Shown piece by piece: positions 53,212 to 61,715 of a stretch of DNA of 64,000 nucleotides. This stretch comes from Flintibacter muris (GTDB lineage Bacteria > Bacillota > Clostridia > Oscillospirales > Oscillospiraceae), in the NCBI RefSeq assembly GCF_943192995.1, contig NZ_CALPCP010000009.1:62001-126000 (forward strand), in the 5' to 3' direction. The notes beneath the pieces were generated by a model. That model did not search any database. It was not told where the DNA came from and saw only the letters and a program-made list of their open reading frames with translations. The number at the start of each line of letters is the position of its first letter. Position 1 is the first letter of the stretch. Both the position numbers and the translations under genes were made by a program.

Positions 53212-54675
53212 TTACTTCAGCTTCCAGGCCAGGTCGGACAGGAACAGGTCGTGTTCCAGGGATTCCACGGTGGTGTCCTTGGTGATGTGGACAAACTCAA
53301 TGTCCAGCATATTGGCCCAGTCCTTCATCTGCTCGGCGGTGACGTCGTAGCTGAGAACGGTGTGGTGGGCGCCGCCGGCGGTAATCCAGCACTCCACCCC
53401 GGTGGTGAGGGAGGGCTCAGCCTGCCACATCACCCGGGCCACAGGCAGGTTGGGCATAGGCAGGATAGGCTTGACACAGTGGATGTCCTGACAGATCAGG
53501 CGCAGGCGGCCACCCATATCAATGAGGGATACCACAATGGCGTCCCCCTCTTTGCCCTCAAAGACCAGGCGGGCGGGGTCCTTCTCGTTCATACCGATAC
53601 CCAAGTGGTGGGTCTCAATCCGGGGCTTGCCTGCGGCGCAGCAGGGACAGACCTCCAGCATGTGGGCGCCCAGGGAGTACTCCTTGCCGGGCTCCAGGTT
53701 GTAGGTGTAGTCCTCCATAAACAGGGAACAGCCGTTGCCTCCCTCGCCCATGGCCTTCATGATGGCGGTCATGGCGGCCACCTTCCAGTCGCCCTCGCCG
53801 CCGTAGCCGTAGCCCTGGGCCATCAGATGCTGGCTGGCCAGGCCGGGGAGCTGTTCCATGCCGTAAAGGTCCTGGAAGGTGTTGGAGAAGGCCTTGCAGC
53901 CCTCGGCGTCCATCATCCTCTTGATGGCAATCTCCTCCCGGGCCTGGTAGCGGATGTGGTCGATCTTGTCGGTGTCAATGTCATAGCTGGCCTTGTAGGT
54001 GTCCATCAGCGCGTCGATCTCAGCCTCAGAAACCTCATTCATCACCTTCACCAGGTCGCCTACGGCCCAGGTGTTCACCTGCCAGCCCAGCTTGGTCTGA
54101 ACCTCCACCTTGTCGCCCTCGGTGACGGCCACTTCACGCATGTTGTCGCCAAAGCGCATGACCTTCAAACCTTTGGACACGGCCACGCCTGCGGCGGCCT
54201 TCATCCAGCTGCCAATCCGCTTCTGGACGGCCTCATCCTTCCAGTACCCGGCGATCACCTTCCGGGGCAGGCGCAGCCGGGCGGCGATAAACCCGTGCTC
54301 CCGGTCGCCATGGGCGGCCTGGTTCAGGTTCATAAAGTCCATGTCGATCTCCTCGTTAGGGATGGACTGGTTGTACTGGGTGGCGAAGTGGCAGTAGGGC
54401 TTTTGCAGATTGGCAAAACCGTTGATCCACATTTTGGAGGGGGAGAAGGTGTGGCACCAGGTAATGATACCGGCGCAGGAGTCGTCGTAGTTGGCCTGCT
54501 TGACCACGTCGGCGATCTCCTTGTTGGTTTTGGCGGTCACCTTGTAGACCAGGGGGAAGGGCAGGGTTTTGGACAGCTCATCCGCCATCTCCTGAGCCCG
54601 GGCGGCGACAGTCTCCAGTACCTCGGGGCCGTACAGGAACTGACTGCCCACCACAAACCAGAATGAATAGTTCAT
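53212..54675 (-). CDS. araA: L-arabinose isomerase
   Basis: A 487-residue manganese enzyme converting L-arabinose to L-ribulose. It begins YSFWFVVGSQFLYGPEVLETVA and contains TWCHTFSPSKMWINGF, FATQYNQSIPNEEIDMDFMNLNQAAHGDREHGFI, and the metal-ligand region GYGGEGDWKVAAM with MLEVCP. The ATG at 54673-54675 follows AAGGAGG; the upstream extension lies in repeat DNA. It stands between the kinase and araD genes. Confidence 0.96.
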   Translation of the reverse strand: MNYSFWFVVGSQFLYGPEVLETVAARAQEMADELSKTLPFPLVYKVTAKTNKEIADVVKQANYDDSCAGIITWCHTFSPSKMWINGFANLQKPYCHFATQYNQSIPNEEIDMDFMNLNQAAHGDREHGFIAARLRLPRKVIAGYWKDEAVQKRIGSWMKAAAGVAVSKGLKVMRFGDNMREVAVTEGDKVEVQTKLGWQVNTWAVGDLVKVMNEVSEAEIDALMDTYKASYDIDTDKIDHIRYQAREEIAIKRMMDAEGCKAFSNTFQDLYGMEQLPGLASQHLMAQGYGYGGEGDWKVAAMTAIMKAMGEGGNGCSLFMEDYTYNLEPGKEYSLGAHMLEVCPCCAAGKPRIETHHLGIGMNEKDPARLVFEGKEGDAIVVSLIDMGGRLRLICQDIHCVKPILPMPNLPVARVMWQAEPSLTTGVECWITAGGAHHTVLSYDVTAEQMKDWANMLDIEFVHITKDTTVESLEHDLFLSDLAWKLK

Positions 54676-54698
54676 AGGATTTTCCTCCTTGCGATTTT

Positions 54699-54806
54699 TG
54701 TAGGGGCGGCCTGCGGCCGCCCGCGGACAATGCGGCGAGGTCGGCGCCAGGGCATCGGCCCCTGCACACGGCACATTGTAGGGCGCGACGGCCCCGGCGC
54801 GCCGCC
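54699..54806. repeat. Composite class A/B repeat between the kinase gene and araA
   Basis: It consists of a class A half (TGTAGGGGCGGCCTGCGGCC) followed by class B pieces (GCGAGGTCGGCG and GCCCCTGCA) and another class B left arm (TGTAGGGCGCGACGGCCCCG). It looks like two repeats joined or nested. Confidence 0.65.
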
Positions 54807-54812
54807 TTAAGG

Positions 54813-56339
54813 TTACAGAACGTCCACCGCCGCCTTTTCCACCTTGAGCAGGGCTTTGTACCGCTGGATATAGGTGTTGAAGCCCTCCACGGCGGCGGGG
54901 TCGGGCTGAATGGTGGAGCCGGACACCCCGGCGAAGACCTGATTGGACAGGAAGCCCTCCAGACTTTCGCCCTCGGCCTTGTTCAGCCGGTAGGAGGCCA
55001 GCAGGGCCATGCCGTAGGGCCCGCCTTCCCCGGCGGTCTCCATGCAGGTGACGGGGGCGTTGCAGGCGGCGGCCATGTAGCTCTGGCCCACTGCGGGGGT
55101 TTTGAACAACCCGCCGTGGCCGGTGAGGGAGCTGATAGCCACATGCTCCCCCGCCAGAATATCCATGCCGATTTTCAAAGTGGCCATGGTGGAGTAGAGC
55201 TGGGAGCGGAAGAAGTTGGCCAGGGTGAATTTGGTCTCAGGAGTGCGGGCCACCAGGGGACGGCCCGCGTCCATATGGGTCACTCCCTCCCCGGCCAGAT
55301 AGTTGCACACCATCACGCCGCCGCAGTCCGGATCGCCCTCCATGCTCTTCTGGTAGAGCTTGGTGTACAGCTCCCCGGCGTCAGGATCGGCCCCGAAGAG
55401 CTGGGCGGTCTCTTTCAGCACGCCCACCCAGGCGTTGGTGTCGTTGGTGCAGTTGTTGCAGTGAACCATGGCCACCGGGGCCCCGGTGGGGGTGGTCACC
55501 AGGTCGATCTCCTCGTAGACCCTCTCTAAGGGCTTTTCCAGCACCACCATGGAGAAGATGGAGGTTCCGGCGGATACATTGCCCGTGCGGGGGGCCACGG
55601 CGTTGGTGGCGGTCATGCCGGTGCCCGCATCGCCCTCGGCGGGGGCGAAGGGAATGCCGGCGGGGAGCAGGCCGTCCAGCAGGGAGGAGCCGGCCTGCGT
55701 CAGGGAACCGGCGTCCTCACCGGCCACAAGTACCTTGGGCAGCAGGTCCTCCAGATTCCAGGGGAGATTTTTGGAGGCAATCAGATGGTTGAACTTGGCC
55801 ATCATCCCGGCGTCGTAGTCCAGTCCGGTGCTGTCAATGGGGAACATGCCGCTGGCCTCGCCAATGCCAACGGCATTGACTCCGGTAAGCATGTAGTGGA
55901 TGTACCCCGCCAGGGTGGTGATGTGGGCGATCTGGGGGACGTGATCCTCCCCATTTAAAACCGCCTGATACAGGTGGGCGATAGACCAGCGCTGAGGGAT
56001 GTTGAAGCCGAAGAGCCCGGTCAGCTCGGCCGCGGCCTGGCCGGTGATGGTGTTCTGCCAGGTACGGAAGGGGACCAGCAGCTTCCAGTCCCTGTCAAAG
56101 GCCAGGTAGCCGTGCATCATGGCGGACACTCCGGCGGCGGCAATTTCCTCCCGGCCCTCCACCTTGGACAGGGCGGATTTCAGGCCGGTCCAAACCTCGT
56201 CCAGGGAGTAGGTCCACACGCCGTTTTCATAGGTGGAGGCCCAGGTGTAGTCCCCAGAGGAGAGGGGCTTGAAGGAGGCGTCAATGGTGACGGCTTTGAT
56301 GCGGGTGGAGCCCAGCTCAATGCCCAAACAGGTTTTCAT
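54813..56339 (-). CDS. FGGY-family carbohydrate kinase, probable L-ribulokinase
   Basis: A 508-residue sugar kinase of the actin-like ATPase fold. The N-terminal phosphate motif is GIELGSTRIKAVTID, with GVSAMMHGYLAFD and the C-terminal SLTGHGGLFKTPAVGQSYMAAACNAPV. Sugar specificity in FGGY kinases is hard to read. Being between araA and the importer makes L-ribulose the likely substrate. It is not the classical AraB type by eye. ATG 56337-56339 follows GGGGGG, 13 bp after the permease gene. Confidence 0.85.
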   Translation of the reverse strand: MKTCLGIELGSTRIKAVTIDASFKPLSSGDYTWASTYENGVWTYSLDEVWTGLKSALSKVEGREEIAAAGVSAMMHGYLAFDRDWKLLVPFRTWQNTITGQAAAELTGLFGFNIPQRWSIAHLYQAVLNGEDHVPQIAHITTLAGYIHYMLTGVNAVGIGEASGMFPIDSTGLDYDAGMMAKFNHLIASKNLPWNLEDLLPKVLVAGEDAGSLTQAGSSLLDGLLPAGIPFAPAEGDAGTGMTATNAVAPRTGNVSAGTSIFSMVVLEKPLERVYEEIDLVTTPTGAPVAMVHCNNCTNDTNAWVGVLKETAQLFGADPDAGELYTKLYQKSMEGDPDCGGVMVCNYLAGEGVTHMDAGRPLVARTPETKFTLANFFRSQLYSTMATLKIGMDILAGEHVAISSLTGHGGLFKTPAVGQSYMAAACNAPVTCMETAGEGGPYGMALLASYRLNKAEGESLEGFLSNQVFAGVSGSTIQPDPAAVEGFNTYIQRYKALLKVEKAAVDVL

Positions 56340-56352
56340 CTTGTGCCCCCCC

Positions 56353-57399
56353 TTACTTCTTGTTCTTGCGCAGCAGCACAATGCTCTGGATTACCAGGAA
56401 CAGGCAGAGCATGGCGGCCACGGTGATATTGGACCACCAGGCCTCGTCAAAGCCCAGAGAGGCGACAATGCGCTTGATGGTGTTCAGGGACAAAACCCCG
56501 AAGAAGGTGCCGATTACGTTGCCCACGCCGCCGGTGAGCAGGGTGCCGCCAATGATGGAGGAGGCGATGGCGTTCATCTCATCTCCCGCGCCGTTGGCCA
56601 CGTCGCCGCTGCCCACATGGAGGAAGTAGAGAATGCCGCCCAAACCGGCCAGCACGCTGCACAGCACATGGGCCAGGAACTTGGTGCGCCGCACGTTGAT
56701 GCCCAGCATGTTGGCGCTCTGGTTGTTGCCGCCCACAGCGTAGAAGGCGCGGCCCAGCTTGGTCCAGCGCAGCAGGCAGAACAGAAGAATAACCACCAGC
56801 AGGGCGATCACCACGCCCACCTCCACATAGGCCGGGATGTAGACGCCCAGCTTATTGGGAGCGCCCAGGCCGGGCACATTGATGCGCAGCTCCTTCACTG
56901 CCAAAAAGCCTTCATTGGTGACGCGGACCGGCTCCTTGCTGACAATGGTAGTCATGCCCTTGGCAAAGAACATGCCCGCCAGGGAGACGATAAAGGGCTG
57001 GATGCCCAGATGGGCCACCAAAAAGCCCTGGACCACGCCAAAGGCCAGGCCGATAGCCAGTCCCAGAAGGATGACGGTGCCCACATTGCCGCCCTGCTGC
57101 TCCAGGTTTACCGCGCAGACCATGCACACCAGGCAGGTGACGCCGCCCACGCTGATGTCGATACCGCCGGTAATCATGACGATACTCATGCCGCAGGAGA
57201 GGACAATGAGAGAGGCGTTGTTGTTCAGGATATTGAGGAAGTTTTGAGGCTTGGTAAAGCTGCCGCCCAGGGAAATGATGGCGGCCAGATACAGGATAAA
57301 GAAGACCACCACCGTGATGGTGAGCAGCAGATTGGTGTCGCTCATGGAGGTCCGGTTCTTGAGCCGTCCCTGCTTATCAACTGCAATTCCGTTGGACAT
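56353..57399 (-). CDS. yjfF: Sugar ABC transporter permease, YjfF type
   Basis: A 348-residue membrane permease of the ribose/galactofuranose importer family (BPD_transp_2). Features are NFLNILNNNASLIVLSCGMSIVMITGGIDISVGGVTCLV and YAVGGNNQSANMLGINVRRTKFLAHVLCSVLAGLGGIL, with about eight to ten helices. It begins 1 bp after the previous permease stop. With YtfT it forms the channel fed by the 60124 binding protein. The name is by resemblance to the E. coli galactofuranose system; here arabinose is the likelier cargo. Confidence 0.88.
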   Translation of the reverse strand: MSNGIAVDKQGRLKNRTSMSDTNLLLTITVVVFFILYLAAIISLGGSFTKPQNFLNILNNNASLIVLSCGMSIVMITGGIDISVGGVTCLVCMVCAVNLEQQGGNVGTVILLGLAIGLAFGVVQGFLVAHLGIQPFIVSLAGMFFAKGMTTIVSKEPVRVTNEGFLAVKELRINVPGLGAPNKLGVYIPAYVEVGVVIALLVVILLFCLLRWTKLGRAFYAVGGNNQSANMLGINVRRTKFLAHVLCSVLAGLGGILYFLHVGSGDVANGAGDEMNAIASSIIGGTLLTGGVGNVIGTFFGVLSLNTIKRIVASLGFDEAWWSNITVAAMLCLFLVIQSIVLLRKNKK

Positions 57400-57400
57400 G

Positions 57401-58510
57401 TCAGGACACCTCCTTCGCGGTTTTGGCGGGGGCTTTTTTCAGGTTGGCCAGCTTTTCCCGCACCACCGGGGCACTGAGTACCACCAGCAGGATGACCACC
57501 ACCGCCTTGTAGGCGGGCAGAGCGGTGGAGGGTACGTCATACTTATACAGGGTGGTGGTGAGGAACTGGATGACATAGGCCCCCAGGATGGAGCCGTAGA
57601 TGTTGAACTTGCCGCCGGACAGGGCGTTGCCGCCCAGGGCCACGGCCAGGATGGCGTCCATCTCAATGTTCTCCGCAATGCGGGAGTAGTTGATGGAGCC
57701 GCTGCGGCTGACCCGGATGAAGCCGGCCAGCGCCACACATACGCCCAGAATCACGTAGGTGAGCAGCTTAATCAGCTTGGGGTCCAGGCCGTTGAGGCGG
57801 GAGGAGTTGGCGTTGATGCCCACCGACTGGGTGTACAGGCCCAGGGTGGTAAACTTGAGAATGAGCCAGAAGGCCAGAATCACTGCGGCGGTGATGAAGA
57901 TGGGGGTGGGCACGGGGATGCCGGGGAGGAAGGTGCCCGCGTACTTAAAGCTCAGGTCGTTGATGATGGGCAGCTGATTGTTGTTGATCCAGGCCGCAAT
58001 GGAGCGTCCAGCGGTGTACATAATCAGCGTAGCCACCATGGGCTGGATGTTGAAGTAGGCCACCAGAGCGCCGTTGAAGGCACCGCAGAGCATAGTAGCC
58101 AGAATGCCAATCAGGACAGCCAAAAGCAGGTTCATCTGCATGGTGTCAGAAGTGACCTGGCTGCCGCACACCATCCGGAGGATGACGCTGCCGGCGATGG
58201 CCATGGTGGCGCCCACGCTGATGTCCTGTCCGCCGGAGGAGGCGGTGACCAGCGTCATACCAATGGCCAGGATGACCAGCTCAGAGGCGTTGTCCAGCAC
58301 GGAGACGATATTGCCGCTGAGCACCGGGTTGCCCAGGCTGTTGGTGTTCATAGAGATCGCGAAGAAGGAGGGGTCAGCGATCAGGTTGAACAGCACCAGC
58401 AGAATCAGTGCCGCCACAGGGATAAACAGCTGCTGCCGGGTGAGCCGTTTGAACAGGGGCTCGTCAGGCCGCTTGATCTGAGTCTGGGGGTTTTTCACGG
58501 GGGTTGTCAT
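57401..58510 (-). CDS. ytfT: Sugar ABC transporter permease, YtfT type
   Basis: A 369-residue membrane permease paired with the YjfF-type subunit. Visible family stretches are LGNPVLSGNIVSVLDNASELVILAIGMTLVTASSGGQDISVGATMAIAG and AENIEMDAILAVALGGNALSGGKFNIYGSILGAYVIQFLTTTLY. Its start overlaps the ATPase stop by 4 bp (ATGA), so the two are translationally coupled. Substrate assignment rests on the adjacent arabinose genes. Confidence 0.88.
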   Translation of the reverse strand: MTTPVKNPQTQIKRPDEPLFKRLTRQQLFIPVAALILLVLFNLIADPSFFAISMNTNSLGNPVLSGNIVSVLDNASELVILAIGMTLVTASSGGQDISVGATMAIAGSVILRMVCGSQVTSDTMQMNLLLAVLIGILATMLCGAFNGALVAYFNIQPMVATLIMYTAGRSIAAWINNNQLPIINDLSFKYAGTFLPGIPVPTPIFITAAVILAFWLILKFTTLGLYTQSVGINANSSRLNGLDPKLIKLLTYVILGVCVALAGFIRVSRSGSINYSRIAENIEMDAILAVALGGNALSGGKFNIYGSILGAYVIQFLTTTLYKYDVPSTALPAYKAVVVILLVVLSAPVVREKLANLKKAPAKTAKEVS

Positions 58511-60024
58511 CTCTCATCACCTCCTGCGATAGTCGCCATAATCTTGGTCTGGGTCAGGTCCTCACCGGTGAGCTCGCCCACCAGCTTCCGGTCCCGCATC
58601 ACCAGCAGGCGGGAGCAGGTGCGCAGCATCTCGTCAATCTCCGAGGAGATGAAGGTGACGCTTGTGCCCTTCTCCGCCAGCTTGAGAACCAGCTTTTGAA
58701 TCTCAATCTTGGTGCCGATATCGATACCCCGGGTGGGCTCGTCCAGAATCAGGTACTTGGGGTCGGTGAGCAGCCAGCGGGCCAGGATGCACTTTTGCTG
58801 GTTGCCGCCGGACAGCGACTTGATAGGGGTTTCAGACGAGGCGGTTTTGATCTCCAGCAGCTCAATATAGTTGTCGGCAAAGGCCTCCGCCTGGGAGCGG
58901 GAGATGGGATGGAAAAAGCCCTTCATCACCTGGTAGGCCAGGATAATATTTTCCCGGACAGACAGGTCGCCCACAATGCCGTCCCCCTTCCGGTCTTCGG
59001 GCAGATAGGCGATGCCGCATTTCATGGCGTCCAGGGGCTTGCGGATCTTTACGTCCCTGCCGTCCATTTTCACCTGGCCGCTGGTCACATGGTCGGCGCC
59101 GAAAATGGCCCGGACACACTCGCTGCGGCCGGAGCCCAGCAGGCCGGTAAAGCCGTTGACCTCCCCCTTGCGGATGGAGAAATCGAAGGGCTTGATGCCC
59201 GCGCTGCTGCACAGCCCCTGGGCCTCCAGCACGGGGGCGCCCTCCTGACTGATGGCCACGCCGCCTGTCTCGCCCTTGATGTCGGCCATGTCGTCCAGCT
59301 CCTTGCCCAGCATTTTGGACACCAGCTGGACCCGGGGCAGGTCCTCAATAACATACTCGCCCACCAGCTGGCCGTCCCGGAGGACGGTGATCCGGTCGCA
59401 GACCTCGTAGACCTGCTCCAGGAAGTGGGTGACAAAGATGATGCCCACGCCCTTGGCCCGCAGGTCCCGCATCAGGCCGAAGAGCTTGACAACCTCCTGC
59501 TCGTCCAGAGAGGAGGTGGGCTCATCCAGAATCAGCACCTTGCACTCCATGTCCACCGCCCGGGCGATGGCTACCATCTGCTGTACCGCAATGGAACAGG
59601 AGCCCAGCTGCTGCTTGGGGCTGGCGGGGATGCCCAGGCTGTCCAGAATTTTGCCCGCGCCCTGGTTCATCTGCCTCCAGTTGGTCATGGCCCCCTTGGT
59701 GCGGCCAATGTACATATTCTCCGCCACCGTCAGGTTGGGACACAGGGTGATCTCCTGATACACTGTGCTGATGCCAGCGTTCTGGGCGTCCTGGGGGGAG
59801 CGGATGACCGCAGCGCCCTCAATGCCCTGGATGTGGACCTCACCCCCGTCCTTGGGGTACACGCCGGTGAGCACCTTGATGAGGGTGGACTTGCCCGCGC
59901 CGTTTTCTCCCATCAGGGCGTGAATCTCACCCTCCCGCAGGGTAAAATCCACGTCCTGGAGGGCGCGCACGCCGGGGAAGTACTTGCAGATGCCGCGCAT
60001 TTCCAAAACTGCGCCTTCCTGCAT
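58507..60024 (-). CDS. ytfR: Sugar ABC transporter ATP-binding protein, YtfR/RbsA type
   Basis: A 505-residue ATPase with two nucleotide-binding domains in one chain. Domain 1 has GENGAGKST and LILDEPTSSLD. Domain 2 has a degenerate P-loop GLLGSGRSE, signature LSGGNQQKCILARWL and LILDEPTRGIDIG, the usual asymmetry of RbsA-type proteins. ATG at 60022-60024 follows TGGAGG; the longer frame upstream lacks a site. It follows the binding-protein gene after 99 bp containing a strong hairpin. Confidence 0.92.
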   Translation of the reverse strand: MQEGAVLEMRGICKYFPGVRALQDVDFTLREGEIHALMGENGAGKSTLIKVLTGVYPKDGGEVHIQGIEGAAVIRSPQDAQNAGISTVYQEITLCPNLTVAENMYIGRTKGAMTNWRQMNQGAGKILDSLGIPASPKQQLGSCSIAVQQMVAIARAVDMECKVLILDEPTSSLDEQEVVKLFGLMRDLRAKGVGIIFVTHFLEQVYEVCDRITVLRDGQLVGEYVIEDLPRVQLVSKMLGKELDDMADIKGETGGVAISQEGAPVLEAQGLCSSAGIKPFDFSIRKGEVNGFTGLLGSGRSECVRAIFGADHVTSGQVKMDGRDVKIRKPLDAMKCGIAYLPEDRKGDGIVGDLSVRENIILAYQVMKGFFHPISRSQAEAFADNYIELLEIKTASSETPIKSLSGGNQQKCILARWLLTDPKYLILDEPTRGIDIGTKIEIQKLVLKLAEKGTSVTFISSEIDEMLRTCSRLLVMRDRKLVGELTGEDLTQTKIMATIAGGDER

Positions 60025-60053
60025 AGGGATACGCCTCCATTCATTAAAATTCA

Positions 60054-60087
60054 ACACGCGGTGCGGCTGACATGCCGCGCCGCGTGT
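60054..60087 (-). terminator. Intercistronic hairpin after the binding-protein gene
   Basis: ACACGCGGTGCGGC (60054-60067) pairs with GCCGCGCCGCGTGT (60074-60087) apart from one G-T type mismatch; TTGAATTTT follows on the minus strand. It probably reduces read-through into the ATPase gene, like the hairpin at 7903. Confidence 0.65.
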
Positions 60088-60123
60088 CGGGTCACGTGAT
60101 GTATTGTTTCAGATGTATATCAA

Positions 60124-61170
60124 TCAGGTGCCGTAAGTATCCACATCAGCCTGGGTGATGGTGGCGGCGTCAAAGCCCTGCTCGGGGGTGTAGATGATCT
60201 TCTGGGCAGGGGCGTTGCCGGCGACCAGGTCCTTAATGATGCTGTCAACAGTCTCAGCCTGGAGGGGGTTGCACAGGCCCATGTAGTTCCAGCTGCCGTT
60301 CAGGACGGACTCCATGGCCCAGGTGTCGCTGTCAAAGCCCATAACAATAACCTCGCCGTCCTTGCCGTGAGTGATGCCGTTGGCGTCCAGAGCGGCCACG
60401 GCGCCGCGGGCCATGCCGTTGTTCTCAGCGTAGATCACATTGAAGGACTCGCCCCGGTCAATGACGGACTGGGTGATGGTGCGGGCGGTCTCCTCGTCCC
60501 AGGAGGCGGTCTGCTGGGTGACATAGTTCCAGTTGGCCTCGGCGGCAACCTTCTCGTCCAGAGCGCCGGTGCGGCCCAGCTGGGCGTCAGAGCCCATCAG
60601 GCCCTGGATGTGGATGATGTTGTACTCGTCCAGACCCTGGGCGGCCAGCCAATCCACAGCGGTCTTGCCCTCGGCGGGCATGTCGGATACGACGGCGGCC
60701 ACGTACATGCTCTCATCGGCCTCCAGCATGCGGTCAAAGAGGATAATCTGGGTGCCGGCGTCCTGGGCGTCCTTCAGCACGGTGTCCCAGCCGGTGGTGG
60801 AGGCGGGGGACAGGAGCAGGAAGTCCACCTCGTTCTGGATCATCTGCTGGGCCTCAGCAATCTGCTGGGCGGCGTCGTTATTGTTGTAGAAGGTGGCCTT
60901 GTAGCCGTTCTCCTCGGTAAACATGGCGCGCATGGCTGCGTCGTTGGCGGTGCGGTAGCCGGACTCGTTGGGGTCGTTGTTAATCACGCCCACAGTAATC
61001 AGCTCGCCGCTGGCAGCGGGGGTGGCGGGGGTGCTGGCAGCGGGGGTGCTTCCGGCGGGAGCGCTGTTGGCGGGGTTGCTTCCGGCGGGAGTGTTGTTGT
61101 TGCCGCCTCCGCAGGCGACCAGAGACAGAGACATCGCCGCGGCCAGAGCCAGACCAAGAATCTTTTTCAT
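60124..61170 (-). CDS. ytfQ: Sugar-binding lipoprotein of the arabinose-locus importer (YtfQ type)
   Basis: A 348-residue lipoprotein: signal peptide ending SLVAC (Cys20), then a ~35-residue Gly/Asn/Ser/Pro/Ala-rich linker, then a Peripla_BP_4 domain. Core motifs are SGYRTANDAAMRAMFTEENGYK, LLLSPASTTGWDTVLKDAQDAGTQIILFDR and NIIHIQGLMGSDAQLGRTGALDEKV. It captures a sugar, probably L-arabinose (pyranose or furanose), for the permeases downstream. It is first in the operon, with a near-consensus promoter at 61262-61290. It is paralogous to the sensor lipoprotein at 20509. Confidence 0.9.
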   Translation of the reverse strand: MKKILGLALAAAMSLSLVACGGGNNNTPAGSNPANSAPAGSTPAASTPATPAASGELITVGVINNDPNESGYRTANDAAMRAMFTEENGYKATFYNNNDAAQQIAEAQQMIQNEVDFLLLSPASTTGWDTVLKDAQDAGTQIILFDRMLEADESMYVAAVVSDMPAEGKTAVDWLAAQGLDEYNIIHIQGLMGSDAQLGRTGALDEKVAAEANWNYVTQQTASWDEETARTITQSVIDRGESFNVIYAENNGMARGAVAALDANGITHGKDGEVIVMGFDSDTWAMESVLNGSWNYMGLCNPLQAETVDSIIKDLVAGNAPAQKIIYTPEQGFDAATITQADVDTYGT

Positions 61171-61261
61171 TTTAACTTCCTCACTTTCTATTCGTTGCTG
61201 TTTCCCAATTCATACGTCCGCCGCAGGTCTTTGGGCGAACCTTCATTGAGACTACATTTGA

Positions 61262-61290
61262 ATTAAACTCCATTTATTTAGGAAAGTCAA
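61262..61290 (-). promoter_or_regulatory. Promoter of the arabinose import/catabolism operon
   Basis: On the minus strand TTGACT (61290-61285), a 17-nt spacer and TTTAAT (61267-61262). The leader to the ytfQ-type ATG is about 85 nt. Confidence 0.7.
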
Positions 61291-61551
61291 TACGTTTTTG
61301 GCCCGCTTGGCCAGATTCGTACCATTAAATAAGACAAATATTGATTATATTATATAAAACGATACAAATTTTACAGAATACCCCACATTCTTGCGTTTGA
61401 GTTTTTGTTTTTTTGAGAATGAACTCGCTGATAAGTTGATTTTTCTATGCTGAAAGCCTTTGGAGTCAGGCGTTTCAAGGTGGTGAAGTTGCCCACCCCG
61501 CCCCCAAAACTTCAAAATTTTTCTTTTCCGGTTCAAAAATTCCCGGTCAAA

Positions 61552-61581
61552 TGTCCTGTTTTTCAAAAGAAAAGCAGGACA
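61552..61581. promoter_or_regulatory. Inverted repeat between the divergent arabinose transcripts
   Basis: TGTCCTG (61552-61558) and CAGGACA (61575-61581) are perfect arms; TTTTTC/GAAAAG extends the stem inward. It may be an operator or a hairpin. It lies about 130 bp before the araR start. Confidence 0.5.
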
Positions 61582-61715
61582 AATTTTCGGCGCCCGCTGT
61601 GTAAAATGTGAAACCTGATAAGAAAACGAACCACTTTATTGGTCTGTTTTCACACAGCTTTTGCTATAATGGGAGACGGACTTTGTACCTTTACACCGAA
61701 AGGTGGAATTTCGAG

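Larger units (their letters stand above)
61171..61715. other. Divergent control region of the arabinose operon and araR
   Basis: A 545-bp AT-rich region. It contains the importer promoter, an inverted repeat at 61552-61581 and the araR -10 region near 61670. Possible AraR-like half sites ATTTGTATCG (minus strand near 61350-61359) and ATTCGTACC (plus, 61315-61323) are present but do not form a clear palindrome. No protein gene is seen. Confidence 0.55.

Noticed and set aside
61300-61365. AraR operator upstream of the arabinose operon
   Set aside because: Sequences such as ATTCGTACC and ATTTGTATCG resemble AraR half sites, but they do not form the 16-bp palindrome known from Bacillus, so I list no operator.
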